NCBI GenBank assembly: GCA_947440895.1
Contig: CANETO010000001.1
Location: forward strand, 1 to 26,427
Source of the DNA: Planctomycetaceae bacterium
GTDB lineage: Bacteria; Planctomycetota; Planctomycetia; Pirellulales; UBA1268
Direction: 5' to 3'
DNA length: 26,427 nt
The notes beneath the pieces are model-generated. The model searched no databases. It was not told the origin of the DNA and saw nothing but the letters and a program-made list of their open reading frames with translations. This document shows positions 1 through 7,198 of the stretch, piece after piece; position 1 is the stretch's first letter; each line of letters starts with the position of its first letter. The position numbers and the translations under genes are program-made.

Positions 1-2500
1 CACGCTCCGGCGTCGTGATCAGGTTCGGCTTGTAGCTTGGCACCGTCGAGGGTGCCACGTAGCCGACGGCCACCTTGACGCCATCGCGGCTTCCACCTGG
101 GGCAACGAACTCGAAGATCGTTGATGGATTGGCGACGCCGTCAACGATGTCACGGCCGCTGATCGCCTTGATTCTCGCCTCCCGGCCGGCCCCTGCCGAA
201 ACGATGATGTCGTCGTAGTTGTCGGCGTCAACGTCACCGACGGCCACGTTCACGCCGTTGGGGAACCTACCGGGCAACACATTCTTGAATTCGCGGACGA
301 GCGCACCCTTCGTGTCGAAGAGGCGAACGTTGGCGGCGCCGGCCGTTCTGGAACCCACTGCGATGTTCACCGTGCCTTGCGGGCCGAGTGCCCCGACCGC
401 CAGGCTCACGCCACCGACGCCGGCCTTGCCCGCGAAGGCACGGAAGGTAGCGGTGGGCTTGAGCGCGCCGTTCTCGTAGACCCTCACCCACGAAGCCTTT
501 GAACCGGTGCCGAAGGCCATCGTCTCCTTCGTGTATTTCGACCTGAAGTAGGCATTGATCTCCTCGGCAGTCCCGCCGAGGGGTGGCGCCTGATCAGGCT
601 CTGTGGACGTGCCGATTCCCGATGCGGTCGCCACGGGGCCTCGATAGTTCGGGAAGGCCTTGATCTCGCCGACCGTGTTGCCCTTGCCGTTGACGACAAC
701 AGTCGACTGAGCCGTCGTGCCCAGCGCCAGCCGCAGACCCTCGGTGTTGCCGTGCTGGAACACCGGCGACATCATCCCCTCGTCTTCATGCTCGAGGATG
801 TGGCAGTGGAATACATACTTGCCAGGGAAGTCGAGCGCCCGGAATCGAATGGTCACGCTGCCGAACGCCGGCACCATGATCACGTCGAGCGGTGAGACGT
901 AGTTGGCGGCATTGGCATTCGGGAATTTCTTATCGGGCTCGATCGGGAAGCCGTTGATCTTCGTGACGATGAACACACCCTGGTGGATGTGGAACGGATG
1001 ATTGAGCGGGCCGGCGTTGAGGATCGTCCACTCCTCGACCGTCCCGATCTCAAGTTGGGGCATAACGCCATAGCCAAACTTCTTGCCGTTCACATAGAAG
1101 TTGTCGATGTTGATGATCGGCGCGCCGGTGTCGGGATCAACACCATCAACGGTGGGCAACTGCTCCAGCGAGAACATGCGAACGACGTCCGGCGTCTCCT
1201 TCCAGAGCGGGTCTGCCTCCTGCGGGGCAAACACCGGCGCTGCGGTGGTGACGGCATCCCCTTCCACGACGAGGGTGGCCAACACGTAGTAATAGCCTAC
1301 GCCGTCCGTGTTGATCCGCGCCTCTTCGCCGCCCCATCCGTCCATGAAGTAGTAGGTGCCCGGGGTCGTGGGGGCGGTCACCGCCATCGTGATCCGGTTG
1401 CCCGGGCTGATCACGGTGAGCGCGGAGATGTCGTTCATCCGCAGTTCACTGGCCCCGAGTTCCACGGTGTAGGGGTGGACAAACGCGCTGGCCCCGTCCC
1501 TGGCGAGGATCGTGGCTGTCCAGGGGTTCTCTAGGTTGTCGTCGGCGATAACGAAGTTCGTGGCGCCGCGGGCCCCAAACTGGCCCATGCTCCAGACCTG
1601 CGTCTCACCGGGGCGGACGCGGATGATCGGATTCATCTGGCCGTTGATCCGCTTCTGCCAGCCGTCGGTGTAATCAGACCCGGCGTAATCGCTGCTATCC
1701 GTCCCGACCATATGTTGAAACTGGCCCTCTTCGGTGATTTTCACCTCTGAGATGGTCATGTTCACTTGGGTGAGCACGTCCTTGTACTGGGGCCACGGCT
1801 CAAGCGGGTTGCCGACCATGATCGCGCCGGCCAGGCCAGCCTCAACCTGCTTCTTCGACACATGGTGCTTGTGCGGGTGATACCAGTTGTAGCCCACGCT
1901 ATTTTCGTAGGTTGAGATCGGGATGTTGATGCCTACCGTTTCGCCTGGCTCGATTGAGGTGTAGACATTGTCCGCCTGGCTCAGGTCGGGCGCGTGCGAA
2001 CCGTGGTAGTGGAAATTGGAAGTAAAGACCGGATCGGAGGGATCGTTGTCCCCGGCAAGATCATTTAAGAGGTTCAGTTTGAGCGTGTCGCCGCTGTTGA
2101 TCTGCAGCATCGTGCCCGGAAAGCCGGCCGAGTACGATGTGCCGTAGGCGTCGAACTGATAGGCCTGGGCGTAGGAAATGGTTTCCTCTCCCGTTTCGCT
2201 GTCAACCACCTTGCTGCTGTAGACGTCCTGGTCGCCGTAGCGGATCGGATTGGAGTCGAAGCCCGCCGTGACCATCCTCACGTTGGCCTCGAGCACGCCG
2301 TTCTGGCTCTTGATCACGTCCATCGGCCGCAGATCTGCCTGCGTGTAGGCGTATTCAGTTGGGAAAATCACGTTTTCCGCCGCCATCACCGTCCGCTGCT
2401 CAAGCCGCTCCAGGTCGAACTGCTTCCGGGCCCGGATGGCCCCACGGACGGCATGCTTGCGGACGGGAAAAGCTGATCGAAACCAGGTGCGGCGAACCAT
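1..2500 (-). CDS. Secreted multicopper oxidase (bilirubin oxidase/CotA-like) with C-terminal FG-GAP-like repeats, 3' end beyond window
   Basis: The frame is open from the ATG at 2500 to the window edge (833 codons, no stop), so the C-terminus is missing. The family oxidises phenols, bilirubin or metal ions and reduces O2 to water with four coppers. All four copper motifs are visible: HYHGSH (H164, H166), HPHKHH (H208-H213), HPFHIH (H501, H504, H506) and HCHILEHEDEGM (H565-M576), where C566, H571 and the axial M576 form the type-1 site. Residues 28-40 carry FDLERLEQRTVMA, a variant of the planctomycete LEPR-XLL N-terminal motif seen on exported proteins, so the protein is probably secreted. 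After about residue 590 comes a repeat region with a calcium-loop-like DVDADNYDD, resembling FG-GAP/VCBS beta-propeller blades; this is not usual for CotA-type enzymes. AAAGGA lies 7 bases upstream of the ATG. The true substrate is not deducible. Confidence 0.9.
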   Translation of the reverse strand, partial: MVRRTWFRSAFPVRKHAVRGAIRARKQFDLERLEQRTVMAAENVIFPTEYAYTQADLRPMDVIKSQNGVLEANVRMVTAGFDSNPIRYGDQDVYSSKVVDSETGEETISYAQAYQFDAYGTSYSAGFPGTMLQINSGDTLKLNLLNDLAGDNDPSDPVFTSNFHYHGSHAPDLSQADNVYTSIEPGETVGINIPISTYENSVGYNWYHPHKHHVSKKQVEAGLAGAIMVGNPLEPWPQYKDVLTQVNMTISEVKITEEGQFQHMVGTDSSDYAGSDYTDGWQKRINGQMNPIIRVRPGETQVWSMGQFGARGATNFVIADDNLENPWTATILARDGASAFVHPYTVELGASELRMNDISALTVISPGNRITMAVTAPTTPGTYYFMDGWGGEEARINTDGVGYYYVLATLVVEGDAVTTAAPVFAPQEADPLWKETPDVVRMFSLEQLPTVDGVDPDTGAPIINIDNFYVNGKKFGYGVMPQLEIGTVEEWTILNAGPLNHPFHIHQGVFIVTKINGFPIEPDKKFPNANAANYVSPLDVIMVPAFGSVTIRFRALDFPGKYVFHCHILEHEDEGMMSPVFQHGNTEGLRLALGTTAQSTVVVNGKGNTVGEIKAFPNYRGPVATASGIGTSTEPDQAPPLGGTAEEINAYFRSKYTKETMAFGTGSKASWVRVYENGALKPTATFRAFAGKAGVGGVSLAVGALGPQGTVNIAVGSRTAGAANVRLFDTKGALVREFKNVLPGRFPNGVNVAVGDVDADNYDDIIVSAGAGREARIKAISGRDIVDGVANPSTIFEFVAPGGSRDGVKVAVGYVAPSTVPSYKPNLITTPER

Positions 2501-2653
2501 TGAAAAATCCTTTCTGCAACAGCATCAGAAAACGAGAACACTAGCTCTAACAATTAATAAAACATACACTCCGTTCCTGCCACAGCAAGTTTTTTGCGCA
2601 CAATTTCAGGGGGTGCCGTAGGGACCCCCTCTCACCTGTAAAAGCTGTTTCCA
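2501..2653. promoter_or_regulatory. Divergent intergenic region between the multicopper oxidase and the hydrolase/oxidase pair
   Basis: The 153 bases separate two divergent transcripts. The middle (about 2545-2570) is strikingly AT-rich against the GC-rich surroundings, as expected for promoter DNA. Reading leftward, a weak -35 TTGCTG (2588-2583) lies 16 bases from a -10-like TATGTT (2566-2561); TATTAA at 2559-2554 is an alternative -10. No convincing promoter was recognised for the rightward genes. The region also holds the hairpin listed at 2608-2630. Confidence 0.45.
2608..2630. repeat. Perfect inverted repeat in the divergent promoter region
   Basis: AGGGGGT (2608-2614) and ACCCCCT (2624-2630) form a perfect 7-bp stem with a 9-base loop. 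There is no U-tract on either side, so it does not look like an intrinsic terminator. It sits 24 bases upstream of the hydrolase start codon and far from the oxidase start, so it could be an operator or an mRNA leader hairpin. Role is inference. Confidence 0.45.
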
Positions 2654-3478
2654 ATGGGATCGCATGCCCTCCACACGGTCGGCTATTCGGCCGTCGAACT
2701 GGCCCAAAGCCCTTATGCCCGGTTCTTCAGCCAGCAGATGCGGCCGCTGCCAGACCATGTGCAACAGGCCGTGCTCGTGGGGGGGGTCAGCGGGGAACTG
2801 ATGCCCGGGCTCGACGCCGCCGGCACCCTGCTCCATGCCGACGACTGGCTGGTGGAGACCGGCTACTCTATTTGTGACGACGGGGAAATTCGCGTTTCGG
2901 TCCTTACGCTGATGCCGGGAGTCACGCCCGCGATGTGGGACTGGTGGTTTGCCTGGCACGGCAGCGATTCCCTGCGCTACAAACTCTGGCACCCCCGGGC
3001 CCACGTCCATGCCGTTTGGGGCGACAACCGGTCTGACCTCACGCACTACGTCGGCCGCACTTCGCACATCGTGGAATACATCGGCTCCAGCAAGATCAGC
3101 GGTGCGATCAGCTTCATGCCTCCCGCCAGCATCGGCATCGACGAGTCGCGACTGGCCGCCTCAGGGGCGACGGCGATCTGCGCCCGCACGGGCCTGGAGT
3201 TTCCTCAGTTGGACGCCGGATGGCTGGTGCATTACGTGCGGCCCATGGCGGGCGGATCGGAAATGCGGTCACGATTCTGGATGGGGGGCGGCTTTATCTC
3301 GCCGCGGGGAATGGACACGACGATTGGCAAGGCGATCGGTCGCGGCATCGGCCAGATCGCCGGGCCGACGAGTGGCCAGGCCCGCGACCTCCTCGTGCAC
3401 TGCGCCCAGGAAATGAACCATCTCGCCGCCATTCTGCCCGACATCTACGCGGCGTTCGGCCCACAGGCTTCCCTCTAA
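2654..3478 (+). CDS. PhlG-like (DAPG hydrolase family) zinc C-C bond hydrolase
   Basis: This 274-residue protein resembles the family of 2,4-diacetylphloroglucinol hydrolase PhlG, which cleaves an acetyl group from a phloroglucinol ring through a C-C bond hydrolysis at a zinc site in a Bet-v1-like fold. The most telling stretch is residues 95-117, with WDWWFAWHGSDS followed by RYKLWHPRAH. PhlG binds zinc with two His and two Glu; plausible counterparts here are H113 (or H117), E141 in HIVEYIG, and H249/E253 in HCAQE, which keeps the HxxxE spacing. No signal peptide is apparent, so it is probably cytoplasmic. The ATG follows an in-frame stop at 2639 and has only a weak ribosome-binding site. 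It is followed after 10 bases by a flavin oxidase gene, so the two are likely co-transcribed. The family is clear; the substrate is not. Confidence 0.8.
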   Translation: MGSHALHTVGYSAVELAQSPYARFFSQQMRPLPDHVQQAVLVGGVSGELMPGLDAAGTLLHADDWLVETGYSICDDGEIRVSVLTLMPGVTPAMWDWWFAWHGSDSLRYKLWHPRAHVHAVWGDNRSDLTHYVGRTSHIVEYIGSSKISGAISFMPPASIGIDESRLAASGATAICARTGLEFPQLDAGWLVHYVRPMAGGSEMRSRFWMGGGFISPRGMDTTIGKAIGRGIGQIAGPTSGQARDLLVHCAQEMNHLAAILPDIYAAFGPQASL

Positions 3479-3488
3479 GGTCGACCAC

Positions 3489-4838
3489 ATGAGTCATGGC
3501 ATGAAATCCGCGAACGCCAAAGGCGTTACCCTGCATCGGAATGACCCGGGCTTCGATCAGGCCGTCTTGGCCACAAGTTTCAATAGTCGCGATCCTGGGC
3601 ACCGGCCGAATGTGCTGGTACAGGTGAACGACGTCTTCGACGTGATTGCGGCGGTGAAACGGGCGGCACGCGAACACCTGAAAGTCAGCATCTGCTCCGG
3701 CGGACACAGCTGGGCCCAGAATCACATCCGTGAAGGAGGCATGCTGATCGATGCCTCCCGGCTGCAGGGGATCGAGATCGATGCCGCCAACAAGCGGGCG
3801 ATCGTCGGGCCCGGCTGCGGAGGCTCTGTTCTGGTTGGTGTCCTGAAAAAACACGGCCTCTTTTTCCCGGCCGGGCACTGCAAGGGCGTCTGCCTCGGGG
3901 GCTATCTCCTGCAGGGCGGCTTCGGCTGGAACAGCCGCGCCCTGGGGATGGCCTGCGAGAGCGTGATCGGGCTCGATGTGGTGATGGCCGATGGATCGCT
4001 CGTGCATGCCAGCGAGGAGGAGAACGCCGACATCTACTGGGCGGCGCGGGGAGCCGGGCCGGGGTTCTTCGGCGTGGTCGTGCGGTTTCATCTGAAGCTC
4101 CACGATCGCCCGCGGTTCATCGGCAATGTCACCCAGGTCTACACGATGTCGCACCTGGAGGAGGTCTTCCGCTGGGCCGACGCTGTCGGCGCAGCGGTCC
4201 CGAACACGGTTGAGTTTCAATTGATCATGAGCCGCAAGGCGCTCGCCATTGGCGAGCCCGGGATCGAAGTGCATGCCACGGTGATGGCCGACTCGAGGAA
4301 AGCCGCCAAGGCAGACGTGGCCTTCCTCCTCGATTGCCCACTGCGTGCGAAGTCGGGCCTGGCGTCGCCACTCTTCCCGGCGCCGCTGAAGATCATGTAT
4401 GCCCTGGTAATGACGCACTATCCCGACGGGATGCGCTGGGGCGTCGACAATATGTGGACCAACGCATCGGTCGATCACCTGATGCCTGGCCTGCTGAAGG
4501 TCGCCGCCACGCTGCCCCCCGCGCCCAGCCACATGCTCTGGCTGAACTGGTCTCCGCCGCCGTCGCGACCGTCGATGGCCTACTCGCTGGAGGCGAAGAC
4601 CTATATCGCGCTCTACGGCGAGTGGAAGCACGAAGCCGATGACCCGCTCTATGCCGACTGGGCCGCGGACAGGGTGCGGGAATGGGATCCCTGGAGCGTC
4701 GGCATCCAACTGGCGGATGAAAATCTGGGCCAACGGCCCGCTCCTTTCGCGGCACAGCCCTCCATGACTCGCCTCGATCAGATTCGCTCGACACGCGATC
4801 CCGGCGGCCGCTTCCAGTCGTGGATGGGCCGATCATAG
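3489..4838 (+). CDS. FAD-linked oxidase of the berberine-bridge-enzyme/PCMH type, likely bicovalent flavin
   Basis: The 449-residue protein has the PCMH-type FAD-binding fold in its N-terminal half (about 38-215) and a berberine-bridge-like C-terminus. Residues 71-75 are GGHSW, giving H73 as the expected 8-alpha-histidyl FAD ligand, and 128-139 are AGHCKGVCLGGY, with C131 aligned to the 6-S-cysteinyl ligand of bicovalent members (C135 is nearby). Such enzymes oxidise alcohols, sugars or phenolic/alkaloid substrates with O2. The C-terminus (RLDQIRSTRDPGGRF) matches the family's closing RL-x-K-x-x-YDP-x-x-x-F signature in outline. No secretion signal is obvious. AAGG lies 8 bases before the ATG, and the start is 10 bases after the stop of the PhlG-like gene, suggesting a two-gene operon that oxidises and then hydrolyses, or the reverse. 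Substrate unknown. Confidence 0.85.
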   Translation: MSHGMKSANAKGVTLHRNDPGFDQAVLATSFNSRDPGHRPNVLVQVNDVFDVIAAVKRAAREHLKVSICSGGHSWAQNHIREGGMLIDASRLQGIEIDAANKRAIVGPGCGGSVLVGVLKKHGLFFPAGHCKGVCLGGYLLQGGFGWNSRALGMACESVIGLDVVMADGSLVHASEEENADIYWAARGAGPGFFGVVVRFHLKLHDRPRFIGNVTQVYTMSHLEEVFRWADAVGAAVPNTVEFQLIMSRKALAIGEPGIEVHATVMADSRKAAKADVAFLLDCPLRAKSGLASPLFPAPLKIMYALVMTHYPDGMRWGVDNMWTNASVDHLMPGLLKVAATLPPAPSHMLWLNWSPPPSRPSMAYSLEAKTYIALYGEWKHEADDPLYADWAADRVREWDPWSVGIQLADENLGQRPAPFAAQPSMTRLDQIRSTRDPGGRFQSWMGRS

Positions 4839-5028
4839 AGCCCGGCCGTAACGACTGAACCGTGCGGGAATTCAGCGACGTCCGTTGGCGACTGCCGGGC
4901 GTTCTACTCATCAAATTGTTCACGATGTCAGCCACCCCGCGGTGCCGCCCGCAGCCGGCCCACGTGAAGGGACGAGCACACTGGGGGCGCGAGGCGGCCT
5001 ATTCCTTGGCGTCTTCGACGTTGGCGAC
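4839..5028. other. Convergent intergenic gap, nothing recognised
   Basis: These 190 bases lie between two converging genes. No gene-like reading frame, no strong hairpin with a U-tract and no repeat were found by eye. Immediately after the stop of the leftward gene the same frame continues for nine codons to a second stop, which is probably chance. Confidence 0.4.
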
Positions 5029-6066
5029 TCAGGCTCCGACGTAGCGGGCGACGATCGCGCGGGCCTTCGACTCCTCACGAGTGCCGGCCACGATTGCCCG
5101 GCCGTCGGCAAACACGGAGAGTTGAATCCCCGGCTCAACCTCGGCACGGACGAGCCATGGATTCGCCGTCACGGCCCCGAATGACCTGAGTCTGGACGCC
5201 AGTGCTGTCAGATCGACGGCGGCGTTGGACTGTGACGCGACCTGGACGGCATCGCGGCCGCAGATCGCCGCCGCCTGGGCACCCATCCTACCCTCCAGCC
5301 AGGGAAAGTCGCCGCCGCGACAGGTGGCACAGCCATGCTCGGCGAGCGACGAGAGATCGATCGACCGCCAGACACCTTCCCAGAGATCACACGCCAGCAG
5401 CCGACTGCCCAAACCATCGGTCGCGCCCACGAGCAGCTTGATCGCCTCGGCGGCTTCGATCGCTCCCACCACGACCGCAGTTGGCCCGATGATGCCGGCC
5501 GTGTCACAGGTCGGCATCACGCCGGGAGCCGGCGGATCGGGAATGAGGCACCGCAGGCAGGCGGTCTTTCCCGGCAGCACGGTCATGACGCGGCCCTCCG
5601 CGCCGATCGCGCCGCCATACACCCACGGGATGCCATGTCGGCAGGCATGTTCATTGACGATGAACCGCGCCTCGAAGTTGTCGGTGCCATCCACGATCAC
5701 GTCCACGCCGCCGAGGAGAGTCTCGGCATTTATGGGCGTGAGGTCGGCGACCACCGGATCGATCTGGGCGGCGGAGTTGATTCGGCGAAGATGAGCCGCT
5801 GCGGCCGCGGCCTTGGGAACGCCGGCGGCCACGTCGGCCTCATCGAAGAGCACCTGCCGCGGCAGGTTCGAGAGTTCGGGCACATCGCGGTCGATGATCC
5901 GCACGAAGCCCACGCCCGCCCGCACGAGTGTCATCGCCACCACGCTACCAAGCGCCCCGCAGCCGACGATGGCCACGCGGGCATCGGTAAGCCTCGCCTG
6001 CCCATCGGCACCGAGCGGCGTGAATCGTACCTGCCGGGAATAGCGGTCTGGATCGAAGGCTGTCAT
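5029..6066 (-). CDS. ThiF/MoeB/HesA-family E1-like sulfur-carrier adenylyltransferase
   Basis: The 345-residue protein has the canonical E1-like layout. VGCGALG (34-40) is the nucleotide-binding loop, D60/R70 lie in the RIIDRD and SNLPRQ motifs, DGTDNF spans 126-131, and C170/C173 with C246/C249 make a structural zinc site. C187 in TCDTAG is the expected catalytic cysteine. Family members adenylate the C-terminal glycine of a ThiS/MoaD-like protein for sulfur transfer in thiamine, molybdopterin or cysteine synthesis. About 80 residues follow the last zinc ligand, starting with ICGRDAVQV, an extra C-terminal domain absent from minimal MoeB. No ThiS/MoaD-like partner gene lies in the window. 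I chose the ATG at 6066 (MTAFDPDRYSRQ), which matches the family start; an in-frame alternative at 6105 adds 13 unconvincing residues. It is last in a leftward four-gene run, 35 bases after the pyruvyl transferase gene. Confidence 0.88.
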   Translation of the reverse strand: MTAFDPDRYSRQVRFTPLGADGQARLTDARVAIVGCGALGSVVAMTLVRAGVGFVRIIDRDVPELSNLPRQVLFDEADVAAGVPKAAAAAAHLRRINSAAQIDPVVADLTPINAETLLGGVDVIVDGTDNFEARFIVNEHACRHGIPWVYGGAIGAEGRVMTVLPGKTACLRCLIPDPPAPGVMPTCDTAGIIGPTAVVVGAIEAAEAIKLLVGATDGLGSRLLACDLWEGVWRSIDLSSLAEHGCATCRGGDFPWLEGRMGAQAAAICGRDAVQVASQSNAAVDLTALASRLRSFGAVTANPWLVRAEVEPGIQLSVFADGRAIVAGTREESKARAIVARYVGA

Positions 6067-6101
6067 CTGCGTGATGCTACCACGCCGTGGAGCCGCCGGG
6101 C

Positions 6102-7172
6102 TCACGACAGCACGCTTTCGAGATAGGCGGCGGACGCCACGCGGAGTTCGTGGAGGCGACGCTGGATGACGGTATCGAGCGGCTGGCTCAGTCGCTCGTC
6201 ATAGGCCGCCATCGACGACTCCCGTGTCATGAGGTGTCGCTCAGCCCCCACGCTCGTCGTCAGGTTCTGCACCTTGATCGAACGATCCGTCAGCATCTCA
6301 CAGACGAATGGGATGGCGTGCCGGAGCGCGAACACGCAGCCGTGAAAAAAGTTGGTCGCCACGGCCCGTGCTCCCGCCATGAAACGGACGAAATCATCCG
6401 GTCCGGCGGTCAACCAATTCTGGTCAGCCCAGCCGTTGCGGTAGCCGATGCTGATGATCGGCAGCCGATGCTTTCGTGCGCACTGCTGCACGGCGCGGGT
6501 AAACGGTTCGCTGAATCGGTAGCCGTACACGGCGACGTATGGCCCTCTCGGCAGATGGCGAACGGGAGCAGCATTGATCGGAAAGTGAAGGCAGGGATCG
6601 AGAACAATTGGCACGTCTCTTCCGATCGCCTCGCGTACGATGGTCCGCGAGTTCTCGTCCCGCACCGAAATGGCGTCAAACGAACGCAACTGTTTGGCCC
6701 TCACGGCATCGAGCCCTTCGGACGCAGCGTGGCCTCCGAAACTCGTCGCGTAGGCGGCAAGGGAGTCGGTACGCACGCCCTCGCCGTAGAAAATCGGGCA
6801 CGTTCCATACCAGGCATGCTTCGGCGACCAGACTTCATCGCTTCCCACCAGCACCAGGTCGTAGTGCTCCATGCCGGCGGGCCGTTCGAGGTTGAAAGGA
6901 CGCGATCGCGGCAGCCGGGAGATCGCGCGAAAGAATGCCCATTCCTTGCGGGCATACCGCAGATAGTCCAACGGCGGAATGAAGTCGGGCGAGACCGGCC
7001 ACAGCCCCCACGTCAATTCCCGCATGGCGACACGCCAGGAGCGATGATCGAGGATCACGGCATCGTGCCCCATGGCCCGCACGCCTTCCACCAGGCAACG
7101 GGCCTGCCAATAGGCACCGTAGTTGATGCAGCGGTGAAACGTCAGCACGCCGACTTTCTTACGATCGGGCAT
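6102..7172 (-). CDS. Polysaccharide pyruvyl transferase family protein
   Basis: The 356-residue product fits the WcaK/CsaB-type family (PS_pyruv_trans), GT-B-like enzymes that place pyruvate ketals on sugars of surface polysaccharides; some members have other roles. The N-terminus VGVLTFHRCINYGAYWQ is the family's opening signature (T-x-H-x-x-x-NYGA). LVLVGSDEVWSP (near residue 107) and TNFFHGCVFALRHAIPF (near 275) are the other two characteristic blocks; the FHG block is part of the active-site region in studied members. No transmembrane segment, so cytoplasmic. I chose the ATG at 7172 (MPDRKKVGVLTFHR), with GAGAGA upstream; an in-frame ATG at 7217 would overlap the preceding gene. Its neighbours are the GH2-like gene 26 bases upstream and thiF-like gene downstream, suggesting one transcript. 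Acceptor sugar cannot be told. Confidence 0.85.
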   Translation of the reverse strand: MPDRKKVGVLTFHRCINYGAYWQARCLVEGVRAMGHDAVILDHRSWRVAMRELTWGLWPVSPDFIPPLDYLRYARKEWAFFRAISRLPRSRPFNLERPAGMEHYDLVLVGSDEVWSPKHAWYGTCPIFYGEGVRTDSLAAYATSFGGHAASEGLDAVRAKQLRSFDAISVRDENSRTIVREAIGRDVPIVLDPCLHFPINAAPVRHLPRGPYVAVYGYRFSEPFTRAVQQCARKHRLPIISIGYRNGWADQNWLTAGPDDFVRFMAGARAVATNFFHGCVFALRHAIPFVCEMLTDRSIKVQNLTTSVGAERHLMTRESSMAAYDERLSQPLDTVIQRRLHELRVASAAYLESVLS

Positions 7173-7198
7173 TGGCTTTGAGATCTCTCGGGGACGTA

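Noticed and set aside
3294..4733. A 479-codon open frame on the minus strand opposite the flavin oxidase gene
   Set aside because: It is antisense to a gene with clear flavin-ligand motifs, has no recognisable domains, and is His/Arg/Gly-rich as expected for a GC-rich shadow frame.
5002..5031. Nine further sense codons after the thiF-like stop before a second stop, suggesting stop read-through
   Set aside because: The run is too short to mean anything and the stop follows the natural end of the domain.
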